Source: Streptomyces angustmyceticus (lineage in GTDB: Bacteria; Actinomycetota; Actinomycetes; Streptomycetales; Streptomycetaceae). Taken from it: a DNA stretch of 64,000 nt. The notes beneath the pieces are model-generated. The model worked only from the letters and a program-made list of their open reading frames with translations, ran no database searches and was not told the DNA's origin. Positions 27,921 through 36,886 of the stretch are shown one piece after another (position 1 is the stretch's first letter; each line of letters begins with the position of its first letter). The stretch covers positions 2,914,001 to 2,978,000 of the forward strand of contig NZ_CP082945.1 of the NCBI RefSeq assembly GCF_019933235.1, in the 5' to 3' direction. A program made the translations under genes and the position numbers.

Positions 27921-29243
27921 TCAGATCCGGCCGTCCTCCAGCAATTCGGTCACCAGTGCCGCGATCGGCGAACGCTCCGAGCGGTTCAGCGTGACGTGGG
28001 CGAACAGCGGATGACCCTTCAGCTTCTCCACCACCGCGACCACACCGTCGTACCGCCCCACCCGCAGGTTGTCGCGCTGGGCGACGTCGTGGGTCAGTAC
28101 GACCCGGGAGTTGGCGCCGATACGGGACAGAACCGTCAAAAGGACATTTCGCTCCAGCGACTGGGCCTCGTCCACGATGACGAACGCGTCGTGCAGCGAC
28201 CGCCCGCGGATGTGGGTCAACGGCAGCACCTCCAACATTCCGCGCCCCACCACCTCTTCGATGACGTCCTTGCTGGTCACCGCGGACAGCGTGTCGAAGA
28301 CGGCCTGCGCCCAGGGGCTCATCTTCTCCGCCTCGCTGCCCGGCAGGTAGCCCAGCTCCTGTCCGCCGACGGCGTACAGCGGGCGGAACACCATCACCTT
28401 GCGGTGCTGCCGGCGCTCCAATACGGCCTCCAGCCCGGCGCACAGCGCCAGCGCCGACTTGCCCGTACCGGCCCGGCCGCCCATCGAGACGATGCCGACG
28501 TCCGGGTCGAGCAGCAGGTCCAGCGCGATCCGCTGTTCGGCGCTGCGGCCGTGGATGCCGAACGCCTCCCGGTCGCCGCGCACCAGCCGGACCGCGCCCT
28601 CGGCGGTGACCCGGCCGAGCGCCTTGCCGCGCTCGGACTGCAGCACAAGTCCGGTATGCACCGGAAGTTCGGCGATTTCCGGGACATGGGCGGTCTCGGC
28701 GGCGAAGAGGTCATCGATCTGTTCGGCGGAGACGGTCAGCTCGGCCATCCCCGTCCAGCCGGAGTCGGTGATCGCCAGCTCGGCGCGGTACTCCTCGGCC
28801 AGCAGCCCGACCGAGGACGCCTTGATGCGCAGCGGCAGGTCCTTGGAGACGACCGTGACGTCGTACCCCTCGGCCTGCAGGTTGCGCGCCACGGCGAGGA
28901 TCCGCGAGTCGTTGTCGCCGAGCCGGAAGCCCGCGGGAAGTATTCCGGGGTCGGAGTGGTTCAGCTCGACCCTCAGTGTCCCGCCGAGATCCCCGATGGG
29001 GATGGGCGAGTCCAGCCGCCCGAACTGCACCCGGTACTCGTCCAGCAGGCGCAGCGCCTGCCGGGCGAAGTAGCCGAGCTCGGGGTGGTGCCTTTTGGCC
29101 TCCAGTTCCGTGACCACCACGACCGGCAGCACGACCTCGTGCTCGTCGAAGCGGGCCATGGCTCCTGGATCCGCCAGCAGGACACTGGTGTCGAGGACAT
29201 AAGTGCGCCGGTCGTGCTCACGGCGCTGCTTGATGTTCACCAC
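27921..29243 (-). CDS. PIN domain-PhoH ATPase fusion protein
   Basis: 440-aa protein with an N-terminal PIN nuclease-like domain (about 10-150; acidic residues D18 in VLDTSVLL and E47 in [10 protein letters not shown], then [11 protein letters not shown] with further acids and [10 protein letters not shown]) and a C-terminal PhoH helicase-like ATPase (about 225-435; Walker [12 protein letters not shown], Walker B FVIVDEAQ). PhoH2-type PIN-ATPase fusions are RNA helicase/RNases. GTG 29243 follows GAGGGGG at 11 bases; GTG 29240 is equally in frame. No VapB-like antitoxin gene is adjacent. Confidence 0.92.
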   Translation of the reverse strand: MVNIKQRREHDRRTYVLDTSVLLADPGAMARFDEHEVVLPVVVVTELEAKRHHPELGYFARQALRLLDEYRVQFGRLDSPIPIGDLGGTLRVELNHSDPGILPAGFRLGDNDSRILAVARNLQAEGYDVTVVSKDLPLRIKASSVGLLAEEYRAELAITDSGWTGMAELTVSAEQIDDLFAAETAHVPEIAELPVHTGLVLQSERGKALGRVTAEGAVRLVRGDREAFGIHGRSAEQRIALDLLLDPDVGIVSMGGRAGTGKSALALCAGLEAVLERRQHRKVMVFRPLYAVGGQELGYLPGSEAEKMSPWAQAVFDTLSAVTSKDVIEEVVGRGMLEVLPLTHIRGRSLHDAFVIVDEAQSLERNVLLTVLSRIGANSRVVLTHDVAQRDNLRVGRYDGVVAVVEKLKGHPLFAHVTLNRSERSPIAALVTELLEDGRI

Positions 29244-29663
29244 GGATGGACGAACCCCCTCGGATGAGGTTGGGGTGCGACGGCGTCGCGGGGCGGTGTG
29301 CTCCCGGGGGCGGTGTCGCTCCAGCAACCGCTGGACGGCGTCCCCGGGACACCCGGCCATCTCCTGACCGGACCGGGCTCGGGCCACAATGCGCGGGCCG
29401 AACGCCGGCCCTCCGCGTCGACCGTGCGGTGCGCACGGACCTCCGAGATGTGCAAAGGGCCTCCCGGGCGGACGGCCCCATGCCGTCCGCTGAGATCCGG
29501 CGCCCGATGGCTTGTTCCGGACGCCGACCTGGAAGGGATATTCCCTCGAACCTGCGTAGCCATGCCCCGGCATATGACGCACAGGCGATGAACCTTGGGT
29601 GACGCCTGCTCGCCGGGCGGCGGCCGCTCACCAGTGGTACGGGAGGGGAGGCCGCGTCAGAAG

Positions 29664-29699
29664 AGGCCCCGTCAGCGGCACATGGCGCCGACGGGGCCT
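29664..29699. terminator. Hairpin in the phoH-uppS gap
   Basis: 10-bp stem AGGCCCCGTC / GACGGGGCCT with a 16-nt loop, followed at once by a second hairpin GACGCCCC / GGGGCGTC (29703-29710 with 29720-29727). These are probably backup terminators for the leftward synthase gene. Confidence 0.5.
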
Positions 29700-29772
29700 G
29701 GTGACGCCCCGTAACACGGGGGGCGTCGGGAACTTCAGGGATGTAACGGGCTCACTGGGCGTGAGTAACTCG

Positions 29773-29789
29773 CCCGGCGTAACGCCGGG
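29773..29789 (-). terminator. Hairpin just after the isoprenyl diphosphate synthase stop
   Basis: CCCGGCGT-A-ACGCCGGG, usable as a 6-bp stem with a 5-nt loop, 19 bp beyond the stop codon of the leftward gene. Confidence 0.5.
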
Positions 29790-29807
29790 GAGGGTCCCGG
29801 GCGCCTT

Positions 29808-30605
29808 CTAGAAGCCGTAGCGCCGGTGCCGTGCCGCGTAGTCGCGCAGGGCGCGCAGGAAGTCGACCTTCCGGAACGCCGGCCAGAAAACTTCGCAGAA
29901 GTAGTACTCCGAATGGGCGCTCTGCCACAGCATGAAGCCCGACAGCCGCTGCTCGCCGCTGGTCCGGATCACCAGGTCCGGGTCCGGCTGGCCGCGGGTG
30001 TAGAGGTGCTCGGAGATCAGGTCGATGTCGACGATCTCGGCGAGTTCCTCGAAGGAGGTGCCGCGCTCGGCGTGGGCCAGCAGCAGCGAGCGCACCGCGT
30101 CGGCGATCTCCTGCCGGCCGCCGTAGCCGATCGCGACGTTCACCAGAACGCCGGTGTTGTCGCGGGTGGCCTGCTCGGACTCCTTGAGCACCTGCTGGGT
30201 GGCGGTCGGCAGCAGGTCGCGGTTGCCGACGTGGTGCACCCGCCAGCGGCCGTCGGCCGCGAGATCGCGGACGGTGTTCTCGATGATGCCGAGCAGCGGC
30301 TTCAGCTCCTGCTCGGGCCGGTCGAGGTTGTCCGTCGACAGCAGCCAGAGCGTGACCACCTCGACGTCGGTCTCCTCGCACCAGCCGAGCAGCTCACTGA
30401 TCTTGGCCGCGCCGGCCTGGTGGCCCTGCTCGGTCGTCCGCCCGTCGGCCCGCGCCCAGCGCCGGTTGCCGTCCAGGATGACGCCGATGTGCTTGGGCAC
30501 CTGGGTGTGATCCAGGCGACCCTCCACTCTGCGCGCATACAGCCGGTAGACCAGATTGCGCAGTGCAGGCGGATAAGGGATGCGCATCCCGGAAGATCGC
30601 AGCAT
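29808..30605 (-). CDS. uppS: Isoprenyl (cis-prenyl) diphosphate synthase
   Basis: 265-aa cis-prenyltransferase that makes the polyprenyl carrier lipid for cell-wall synthesis. The pyrophosphate-binding motif HIGVILDGNRRWAR is intact with the catalytic Asp, followed by GHQAGAAKISELLGWCEE, the TLWLLSTDN segment, GYGGRQEI and the C-terminal DLVIRTSGEQRLSGFMLWQ. Length is typical. ATG 30605 has GGAGGGG 11 bases upstream; ATG 30587 (MRIPYPPALR, 259 aa) is a possible later start. An aldo/keto reductase gene is transcribed divergently. Confidence 0.95.
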   Translation of the reverse strand: MLRSSGMRIPYPPALRNLVYRLYARRVEGRLDHTQVPKHIGVILDGNRRWARADGRTTEQGHQAGAAKISELLGWCEETDVEVVTLWLLSTDNLDRPEQELKPLLGIIENTVRDLAADGRWRVHHVGNRDLLPTATQQVLKESEQATRDNTGVLVNVAIGYGGRQEIADAVRSLLLAHAERGTSFEELAEIVDIDLISEHLYTRGQPDPDLVIRTSGEQRLSGFMLWQSAHSEYYFCEVFWPAFRKVDFLRALRDYAARHRRYGF

Positions 30606-30727
30606 GTGTGGTCCAGCCCCTCCGTGCCAGTGGCGGTCGCCCCGTCGCCTCAAGTGGGCAACTTTACTTCTCGGCTGTCTCGACAGCCCAATCAGGTAGG
30701 TCACAAGTACGTGATAGGGAGATGAGC

Positions 30728-31759
30728 ATGACTGGCACCGACTACCGCGCAGCGGATTCCCGCTACGACTCGATGAAGTACCGGAGGACGGGTCGCAGCG
30801 GACTCAAACTCCCCGCTATCTCCCTTGGACTCTGGCACAACTTCGGGGATGACCGCACCCTGAGCTCCCAGCGGGACATCCTGCGCCGCGCCTTCGATCT
30901 GGGTGTGACCCACTTCGATCTGGCCAACAACTACGGACCGCCCCCCGGGTCCGCCGAGCTGAACTTCGGAAAGATCTTCGCGCAGGACTTCCGCGGCTAC
31001 CGCGACGAGATGATTCTGTCGACGAAGGCCGGATATCTGATGCACCCGGGCCCCTACGGCGAATGGGGTTCGCGGAAATATCTCCTCTCGTCGCTGGATG
31101 CCTCACTGAAGCGGATGGGTGTCGATTACGTCGATATCTTCTACTCGCACCGCTTCGATCCGGACACCCCGCTGGAGGAGACGATGGGCGCGCTGGCGTC
31201 CGCCGTCCAGCAGGGCAAGGCCCTGTATGTCGGGGTTTCCTCCTACAACGCCGAGCAGACCCGCGAGGCCGCCGGAATTCTGCGCGGAATGGGGGTGCCC
31301 GCCCTGATCCACCAGCCCTCGTACTCGATGATCAACCGCTGGACCGAGGACGATCTGCTGCTGGACACCCTCGAGGCCGAGGGCATGGGCTGCATCTCTT
31401 TCGCGCCACTCGCGCAGGGCATGCTCACGGACAAGTACCTGCACGGCATCCCCGAGGGCTCGCGGGCCTCCCAGGGCAAGTCCCTGGACCCGGGCCTGCT
31501 GTCCGACGAGGTCGTCCGCCGTCTGCGCGGCCTCAACGACATCGCGGCCCGGCGCGGCCAGTCGCTGGCCCAGCTCGCGCTGCGCTGGGTGCTGCGCGAC
31601 GACCGGATGACCTCCGCCCTGATCGGCGCCAGCAGCGTCGCCCAGTTGGAGGCCAATATCGCCGCCCTCGACGCCCCCGCGCTCACGGACGCCGAACTGG
31701 CGGAGATCGACGCGTACGCGAAGACGACGGACGGCGTGAACATCTGGGCGCGGCGCTAG
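30728..31759 (+). CDS. Aldo/keto reductase (YghZ/GpR-like)
   Basis: 343-aa NADPH-dependent oxidoreductase with a TIM barrel. The catalytic tetrad is visible: Asp and Tyr in THFDLANNYGPP, Lys in STKAGY, His in DIFYSHRFDP. The insertion GPPPGSAELNFGKIFAQDF and the loop YLMHPGPYGEWGSRKYL are typical of the subgroup that includes E. coli YghZ (L-glyceraldehyde-3-phosphate reductase) and potassium-channel beta subunits. ATG 30728 has AGGGAG six bases upstream; ATG 30722 is too close to it. Confidence 0.93.
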   Translation: MTGTDYRAADSRYDSMKYRRTGRSGLKLPAISLGLWHNFGDDRTLSSQRDILRRAFDLGVTHFDLANNYGPPPGSAELNFGKIFAQDFRGYRDEMILSTKAGYLMHPGPYGEWGSRKYLLSSLDASLKRMGVDYVDIFYSHRFDPDTPLEETMGALASAVQQGKALYVGVSSYNAEQTREAAGILRGMGVPALIHQPSYSMINRWTEDDLLLDTLEAEGMGCISFAPLAQGMLTDKYLHGIPEGSRASQGKSLDPGLLSDEVVRRLRGLNDIAARRGQSLAQLALRWVLRDDRMTSALIGASSVAQLEANIAALDAPALTDAELAEIDAYAKTTDGVNIWARR

Positions 31760-31780
31760 GCGCTCCTCCCCAGGTCCCGC

Positions 31781-31829
31781 GGACCGGCACAAAAAAGCGG
31801 GCCGGTCCGTGGGGGGGATACGGACCGGC
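31781..31829 (+). terminator. Terminator region with two overlapping hairpins
   Basis: GGACCGGC (31781-31788) can pair with GCCGGTCC (31801-31808), and the latter can instead pair with a second GGACCGGC (31822-31829). The two hairpins are mutually exclusive. The first loop contains an A-run, and the region is followed by G-runs and TTTCC. The 31830-31977 stretch carries nothing else recognisable. Confidence 0.55.
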
Positions 31830-31977
31830 CCGAGGGGGGGTTTCCACCATAACCCCGCGGGAGGGATGGTTCGTGCACCGGCGCGCGGCGGCGTGGCATC
31901 CGGGTCAGGCAAGGCCCGGCGAGCGGGGGCGGGGCCGGCGGAGGGAATCCTTCCGGTTCGGGGCGGGGGCCCGCGCC

Positions 31978-32712
31978 TCAGGCGGCCGCGGCGGCTCCCA
32001 GAAGCAGCCCGCAGAACGCGCCGAGGATCATGAAGGGCCCCAGCGGCATCGCCGTGTCCCGTGCGCCGCGCCCAAGGAGCAGCAGTCCCGCGCCGTAGAG
32101 CGCACCGGCCAGCACCCCGGCCGCCCCGCCGGTGACCAGGGTGCGCCAGCCGTACCACCCGAGGGCGACCCCCAGCCCGACCGCCAGCTTGACGTCGCCC
32201 ATCCCGAGCCCGGCCGGGTTGACGAGATGGAGCAGGAGATAGCAGCCGCCGAGGACCAGGCCGCCCAGCAGGGCCCGCCGCCATGCCCCGCCCTCCCCCG
32301 TGAGCCAGCCGGCGAGCCCCAGCAGCAGCGCCCCCAGCACGGCGAGCGGCACGGTCAGCTCGTCCGGGAGGCGGCGCACCCGCCAGTCGACGGTGACCAG
32401 CAGCACCGCGAGCGGGGTCAGCACCAGCCAGGCGGCGAGTTCCGGCCGGGGCCCGGTGGCCGCCGCCAGGGCAGCGCAGGCCAGTGCGGTGGCCGCCGCC
32501 GTCGGCAGCGCTCCCGGCCCGTACGCCCCGCAGTGCGGGCAGTGCCCGCGCCCCAGCCAGCCCCGTGCCACGCCCGTGATCGCGTGCCCGCCGGGGCAGA
32601 CCGCGCGCCACTCCTCCTCGGGCCCGACGGCCATCCGGTGGGCGGGCCGCGGCAGCAGCAGCCCGGCCGCGGCCCCGTAGACGGCGGCGAGAATCATCAG
32701 CATCACGGACAC
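31978..32712 (-). CDS. Prepilin peptidase (A24 family), Tad pilus
   Basis: 244-aa membrane aspartic peptidase that cleaves Flp and TadE-type prepilins. About seven hydrophobic segments are visible. The two catalytic aspartates are in VTVDWRVRRLPD and GMGDVKLA. The N-terminal cytoplasmic loop carries CPGGHAI...CPHCGAYG, a zinc-binding-like cysteine set as in full-length PilD, though without a methylase domain. GTG start at 32712. It stands at the far end of the Tad locus, separated from it by a DUF192 gene on the other strand. Confidence 0.9.
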   Translation of the reverse strand: MSVMLMILAAVYGAAAGLLLPRPAHRMAVGPEEEWRAVCPGGHAITGVARGWLGRGHCPHCGAYGPGALPTAAATALACAALAAATGPRPELAAWLVLTPLAVLLVTVDWRVRRLPDELTVPLAVLGALLLGLAGWLTGEGGAWRRALLGGLVLGGCYLLLHLVNPAGLGMGDVKLAVGLGVALGWYGWRTLVTGGAAGVLAGALYGAGLLLLGRGARDTAMPLGPFMILGAFCGLLLGAAAAA

Positions 32713-32784
32713 ATGCCGACCCTAGAGCCAGGGTCCCGGGCCGCGGCGGGTTCCGGGCGCGCGGGAGCTGATAGAACGCTGTGC

Positions 32785-33138
32785 ATGGCGCGTTGGGAGA
32801 ACGGTCCGGGGGTGCTGCGCGGCGTACCGGCCCGCGTTCCGGTGGAGATCGCGGCGTCCTACCGGGCCCGTACCCGCGGACTGCTGGGCCGTGACGGCAT
32901 CGAGGGGGCGCTGCTGCTGACCCCGGCGGGGAGTGTGCACACCGTCGGGATGCGGTTCGCGATCGATGTCGCCTATCTGAGCCGGGACTTCACCGTGCTC
33001 GCCGTGCGCACCATGCGGCCGGGCCGGCTGGGGCTGCCCCGCCTCCGCGCCCGGCATGTGCTGGAGGCGGAGGCGGGTGCGATGGCGTGCTGGGGTGTTC
33101 GTCCGGGCGTCCGGCTCGGGGTCGAGCCCGTCCGCTGA
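32785..33138 (+). CDS. DUF192 family protein
   Basis: 117-aa DUF192 protein: RTRGLLGRDGIEGALLLTPAGSVHTVGMRFAIDVAYLSRD is the family core. The usual export signal is absent, so it is probably cytoplasmic. Function unknown; DUF192 genes recur near pilus and secretion loci. It is the only rightward gene within the Tad region and converges on the OmpA-like gene with 35 bp between stops. Confidence 0.85.
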   Translation: MARWENGPGVLRGVPARVPVEIAASYRARTRGLLGRDGIEGALLLTPAGSVHTVGMRFAIDVAYLSRDFTVLAVRTMRPGRLGLPRLRARHVLEAEAGAMACWGVRPGVRLGVEPVR

Positions 33139-33173
33139 CCGGCGGGCGGTCGCGGGCCGGCGGCCGGGCCCGG

Positions 33174-33809
33174 TCACGAGGCGCGCGGGAAGCTGACCTC
33201 GACCCGGCGGTTCTTCCTGCGGCCGGCCTCGGTGGCGTTGTCGGCGATCGGGTACTGCTCGCCGTAGCCGCGGATCTGGAAGCTGACGGACGAGCCGAGG
33301 TCCTTGGCCAGTTCCTCCTGGACGGCACTGGCCCGCTTCTTGGACAGGACCAGACCGTGGCTCGCCGAGCCGAGGTTGTCGGTGAAGCCGAAGACCCGCA
33401 GGCGGGTGGCGTTCTGCTTCTTGATCTCCGCGGCGATGGTGCCGATCCGCGACAGCGCGTCCGACGACAGCTTCGCGCTGTCCTTGCCGAAGAGGACCTC
33501 CGCCTGGAGCGAGAAGGTCACGTTGTCGTTGGTGTCCTGGCGGCGCTCGGAGCCGTCGTCGGTCTCGACGATGGACTTGATGTTGAGGACCTTGGAGGGG
33601 GCGAGCTTGGCGCCCTGCACCATCCGCAGGTCGGGGTCGTCGGGGTCGATGCGGACCGGGGGGCTGGAGTCCTCGGTCAGGCCCGGCGGGTCGGCGTGGG
33701 CGGTGGGGACCGTCAGCGCCGCGGTCAGCAGCAGGGCGACGGCGGCGGTGACGGCCGTGCGGGGCGCTCGGCGCGTACGGGCTTCTCGGGGCATCCGGTT
33801 CGCGGTCAT
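33174..33809 (-). CDS. OmpA-like C-terminal domain exported protein
   Basis: 211-aa exported protein: basic N-terminus and hydrophobic signal segment (about 17-38, ending AHAD), then an OmpA/MotB-type peptidoglycan-binding domain (about 95-208): EVLFGKDSAKLSSDALSRI, LRVFGFTDNLGSASHGLVLSKKRA, IRGYGEQYPIADN and NRRVEVSF. The Asp and Arg residues that hold meso-diaminopimelate are within these motifs. It probably attaches part of the pilus machinery to the wall; a role like that of OmpA-type Tad proteins is inferred. It starts 10 bp after the lipoprotein gene, so both are one operon. Confidence 0.9.
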   Translation of the reverse strand: MTANRMPREARTRRAPRTAVTAAVALLLTAALTVPTAHADPPGLTEDSSPPVRIDPDDPDLRMVQGAKLAPSKVLNIKSIVETDDGSERRQDTNDNVTFSLQAEVLFGKDSAKLSSDALSRIGTIAAEIKKQNATRLRVFGFTDNLGSASHGLVLSKKRASAVQEELAKDLGSSVSFQIRGYGEQYPIADNATEAGRRKNRRVEVSFPRAS

Positions 33810-33819
33810 CGGTGCCCGC

Positions 33820-34401
33820 TCAGTCCGTGATCTGCACGCTGGCGGGGGGCATGGTCGGCAGTTGGAAGTCGACCTGGGTCACCTTGGCGGGCGGCGCCGG
33901 GAACTGCGCGAAGATCGGGCGGCTGGCCCCCGGCATCAGACCGCTGAGGCCGGTCGTGCACAGGCATTCGCCGTTGGTGTCCCGCAGCACCAGATACCGC
34001 TTCTTGCCGGCCTTGTCGACGAGGGTGGCCCCGGAGATGGACGAACGGGACCGCAGCTCGGTCTCGTTGGAGCGCCAGTCGATGGCGTTGAAGGCGCGGT
34101 TGCCGTGGTTGGCCACCGTGCCATTGACGGTCACGAAGCCGCCGGAGTCGCGGACGACGGAGTGCAGGGTGACCACCACGCCGTCCGGCCCCTTCATCTC
34201 GCCGATCACCTTGTCGGAATCGGCCGCCGGGCTGCCGGGGCCGCTGTCCTTGGGGGCGGTGCTGCGGGCCGGGGGCTTGTCGCCGTCCGTCCCCTTCGCT
34301 CCGCCGCCACCACCACAGCCGGCCACGACCAGAGCCAGGCCGACAGCGCTCGCCATGGCGACCGCGCCCCTGGCGGCCTTCGTGGTGCGCCGAATGCTCA
34401 T
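33820..34401 (-). CDS. Lipoprotein of the Tad locus
   Basis: 193-aa lipoprotein precursor: basic N-terminus, hydrophobic stretch, lipobox VVAGC followed by a run of glycines, then a Pro/Ser-rich linker (to about 60) and a beta-rich extracellular domain. That domain has VVVTLHSVVRDSGGFVTVNGTVANHG, reminiscent of DUF4352/immunoglobulin-like lipoproteins, and a CLC pair near residue 147. ATG 34401 is clear from the signal peptide. It lies between the TadG-like and OmpA-like genes in the same direction and is probably an extracytoplasmic assembly factor. Confidence 0.85.
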   Translation of the reverse strand: MSIRRTTKAARGAVAMASAVGLALVVAGCGGGGGAKGTDGDKPPARSTAPKDSGPGSPAADSDKVIGEMKGPDGVVVTLHSVVRDSGGFVTVNGTVANHGNRAFNAIDWRSNETELRSRSSISGATLVDKAGKKRYLVLRDTNGECLCTTGLSGLMPGASRPIFAQFPAPPAKVTQVDFQLPTMPPASVQITD

Positions 34402-34468
34402 TGGATGCGATTCCTTTGATCGTCGTCTGGTCGTCTCGGTGTGCGGGTCGGGGTGCGGGGGCGGCCGG

Positions 34469-35167
34469 TCATCGGGCGAGGCGTACGGAGAAGAGGTCGG
34501 CGGCGCCGGGGAGGTCGCGGAGGTCGTCGGGGTCGAGCTTCCAGTGCTTTGTGTCGCAGGTGAGGTCGAGGGGCGCGGCGTCGTCCTTGCCCTTGCCGTC
34601 CTTGCCGCCCTTGCCGCCTCCGTCGTCCTTGCCGTCCGGTGCGTCCGGGCCGTCCTCGGCGGGGTCGAGGGTGCAGCGGGGCGCGACGACGGACTTCGCC
34701 CCGGCCTCGGCATGGGTGCTGCTCGTCTTCGGGATGACCGAATTGCCCACCGGTTTCAGGGTGGTGACCTGGACGGCGAACGAGGTGGGCCAGGAGCCCG
34801 GGAGGCAGCCGGAACCGGAGCCGGAGAGCCGGGCGTCGTTGCGGCCGGCGAACCAGCCCGCGCTGGCGCAGGCCGGAGCGGACTGCGCACCGCGGGCGTC
34901 GAGCAGGTCCTTCCAGGCGGCCGGGTTGCTCTCGTAACTGCCGTCGCGGAGGCCGTCGAGCAGGTCCTCGGTCAGCAGGTCGCGGTACTTCTGGCCGGCG
35001 GCGAGCGCGGCCGCGTCGGCGGCGGTCTGGGCGCCGTTGCGGCTGGCCGCGGCCTGCCCGACGGCGAAGAAGGCGAGCGCGAGGAAGAGCAGGCCCCCGA
35101 CCGCCACGATGTAGAGCGGAAAGGCCTGTCCGGCGTCGCGCCGGCGGCGCACGTCGGTGGCCGGCAC
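34469..35167 (-). CDS. TadG-like pilus assembly protein
   Basis: About 232 aa. The N-terminus RRRRDAGQAFPLYIVAVGGLLFLALAF...AAASRNGAQTAADAAALAAGQ is the TadE/TadG-type prepilin-like anchor (basic residues, one helix, the AADAAALA signature). The remainder is an extracellular domain with four cysteines and a Gly/Asp/Lys-rich spacer (about 170-200). The start is uncertain: GTG 35167 or GTG 35152, neither with a good ribosome site. It follows the Flp gene by 23 bp and may be translated in coupling with it. Confidence 0.8.
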   Translation of the reverse strand: MPATDVRRRRDAGQAFPLYIVAVGGLLFLALAFFAVGQAAASRNGAQTAADAAALAAGQKYRDLLTEDLLDGLRDGSYESNPAAWKDLLDARGAQSAPACASAGWFAGRNDARLSGSGSGCLPGSWPTSFAVQVTTLKPVGNSVIPKTSSTHAEAGAKSVVAPRCTLDPAEDGPDAPDGKDDGGGKGGKDGKGKDDAAPLDLTCDTKHWKLDPDDLRDLPGAADLFSVRLAR

Positions 35168-35190
35168 GGGCGCGACGGCAGCGGCGGGGC

Positions 35191-35355
35191 CTAAATGCCG
35201 ACGACGTCGGAGATCTTGTTGGCGATGGCGTTGGCGATCTGACTGCCGAAGTCCGTGGTCGACAGGACCAGGACGATCGCCACGACCACCGCGATGATGC
35301 CGAGGTACTCGATCGAGGTCTGTCCCCGGTCGTTCCCCAAAATACGCTTCGCCAT
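35191..35355 (-). CDS. Flp-type pilin subunit, 54 aa
   Basis: Too short for routine gene finding but clear: MAKRILGNDRG then QTSIEYLGII, followed by one hydrophobic helix (VVVAIVLVLS) and a small polar tail ending SDVVGI. The processing motif G-X4-E-Y (G11, then E16-Y17) is exactly that of Flp prepilins, so mature pilin would start at Q12 and be 43 residues. ATG 35355 has GAGGGG at 6 bases. It is the major structural subunit expected for the TadA/B/C machine encoded upstream. Confidence 0.9.
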   Translation of the reverse strand: MAKRILGNDRGQTSIEYLGIIAVVVAIVLVLSTTDFGSQIANAIANKISDVVGI

Positions 35356-35948
35356 CGTGTTCCCCTCCATGGGCGGCCGTACCGCTCTGGTCCGGCTGGT
35401 CTGCCCCCGTGATGCCGGCGCGGTCGACCGCGCTCACGACACGAGAAAAGTACGCCGGAACAGCGTGCCCGGAACAGGGATTCCTTACCCAATCCTCATT
35501 TCGGATCACATACGGCGGGCACAACGGCGCATTTCGGCCACTCAGTCGCACCCCACCCACCCCCGTTCCCCCTTCGGAACCATGCCCCGCACCCCTGCCC
35601 ATGTGGACCGGACGGCCCGTCCGCACCATAGTGCGAGCGAAACCGTCCGCCCACCCACTGTGACACAACTCGTTGCTCGTGCGAAGGAGTTGTCGGGAAG
35701 CGAGCGGTGCGGCGTCCGCATCCGGCCGGGCGCGGGCCACCGGTGCCGAACGCGGCCGTCACCGGGGCCCGAACGCCCGGGGATGTGCACCCGCAAGGGT
35801 CGTACGCCGTGTTGACGGCCGCGGACCCGGGCGGCGCGGCCGGCGGCCGAAGGGGCGCTCCGGGGAGCCCCGGCGCCGGTGCCCCGCGCCCGGCCGGGCG
35901 GCGGCGGACGGCCGGCGGCGGGGCGGGGGCAAGGCGGTGTGGCACGGT
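35356..35948. other. 593-bp gap between tadC and the Flp pilin gene
   Basis: No gene supported: open frames on both strands are overlapping and lack ribosome sites. The right half (35700-35940) is extremely G+C-rich. The left half is more AT-rich (35440-35530) and likely contains the promoter for the Flp transcription unit, together with a 16-bp palindrome and an ACAACTC/GAGTTGT pair (35665-35671 and 35687-35693). A separate strong promoter for pilin makes sense, as it is needed in excess over the machinery. Confidence 0.6.
35418..35433. promoter_or_regulatory. 16-bp perfect palindrome upstream of the Flp gene
   Basis: GCGCGGTCGACCGCGC is perfectly self-complementary and lies 63-78 bp before the pilin start codon, a position suited to a regulator site. 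GC-rich palindromes can arise by chance in such DNA. Confidence 0.35.
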
Positions 35949-36842
35949 TCACTTCCCCATCAGCGAGCCGAAGTTGGTGCCCGAGCCCAGGAAGAACCCC
36001 GCGATGAGCAGGATCATCGTGGCCGGAACCATAAAGGTGGTGACGACCATGGTGGCCTTGGGGACCGCGCGGGCGGCGCGGCGCCGGGCGTTCTGGGCGT
36101 CGGTGCGGCGCATGTCGTTGGCGATCTGGATCAGGGTCTCGACGATCGGCGAGCCGAGTTCCTCGCCCTGCTGGAGGGCGGTGACGAACTGGGCGACCTG
36201 TTCGGAGTCGTTGCGTTTGCGCAGTTCCTCGAAGGCCGCGCGGCGGCTGACGCCCATGTCCATCTGCCGCAGGGTGATCCGGAGTTCGTCGGCCCACGGC
36301 CCCTCGTACTTCTCCGCGACCCGGTCCAGCGCCTGACGGAAGCTCAGGCCCGCGCTGACCACGACCGCCAGGACGTCCAGGAAGTCCGGAAGGGTGCGCT
36401 CGATGGTGTCCTTGCGCTGGCGGATCGCGGCCCAGATGCCGACCTCGGTCCAGAAGAGGCCGAAGAGCACCATCCCGACGCCGAGCAGCGGCTGTCCGCG
36501 CAGGAACATCACCAGCGCGCCGACGAACCCGAGGGCGCCGTAGACCGCGCGCCGGGCGGCGTACCGGTCGACGGTCAGCCCGCCGGGGTTGCCGGCCAGG
36601 TCGATCCGCCGGCGGACCCGGGCGGTGCGCTTGTCGCCCATCAGCCGCAGCACCAGCGGCGCGTAGCGCATGCCGGTGCGGTCGACGGCCGAGCCGACCA
36701 CCGTGGTGCGGGTCGCGCCGACCTCCAGGGACAGCGCCAGGTCGGGCGGCAGCCGGGCCTCGCGGCGGTAGAGCGCGATACCGCAGCAGATGCCGGCGAC
36801 CGAGAGGGCGAAGGCCGCGGCCAGCAGAATTCCGATTCCCAT
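35949..36842 (-). CDS. tadC: TadC, type II secretion F-domain protein
   Basis: 297-aa inner-membrane platform protein of the Tad pilus: N-terminal helix (about 4-22), two helices near 95-135, the T2SSF domain (about 150-280; TLPDFLDVLAVVVSAGLSFRQALDRVAE, MDMGVSRRAAFEELRKR, VAQFVTALQQGEELGSPI) and the last helix. ATG 36842 follows AGGGGAACAGGA. It lies 44 bp after tadB in the same operon. Confidence 0.93.
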   Translation of the reverse strand: MGIGILLAAAFALSVAGICCGIALYRREARLPPDLALSLEVGATRTTVVGSAVDRTGMRYAPLVLRLMGDKRTARVRRRIDLAGNPGGLTVDRYAARRAVYGALGFVGALVMFLRGQPLLGVGMVLFGLFWTEVGIWAAIRQRKDTIERTLPDFLDVLAVVVSAGLSFRQALDRVAEKYEGPWADELRITLRQMDMGVSRRAAFEELRKRNDSEQVAQFVTALQQGEELGSPIVETLIQIANDMRRTDAQNARRRAARAVPKATMVVTTFMVPATMILLIAGFFLGSGTNFGSLMGK

Positions 36843-36886
36843 TCCTGTTCCCCTGGGGAGACCGACAGCGGTGCCGGTGGCGGTGT

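Larger units (their letters stand above)
29244..29807. other. 564-bp intergenic region, no gene supported
   Basis: Between phoH and the isoprenyl diphosphate synthase gene, both leftward. It must carry the phoH promoter in its left part, which I could not pinpoint. The right part holds a series of hairpins (29664-29699, 29703-29727, 29773-29789). Open frames here overlap one another on both strands and lack ribosome sites, so none is called. Confidence 0.6.

Noticed and set aside
27921..29243. PIN-PhoH gene as a VapBC-type toxin-antitoxin pair
   Set aside because: No antitoxin-like gene upstream; the PIN-PhoH fusion is a common stand-alone family.
29218..29631. Overlapping short frames on both strands in the phoH-uppS gap
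   Set aside because: They conflict with one another, have biased composition and no Shine-Dalgarno; left as intergenic.
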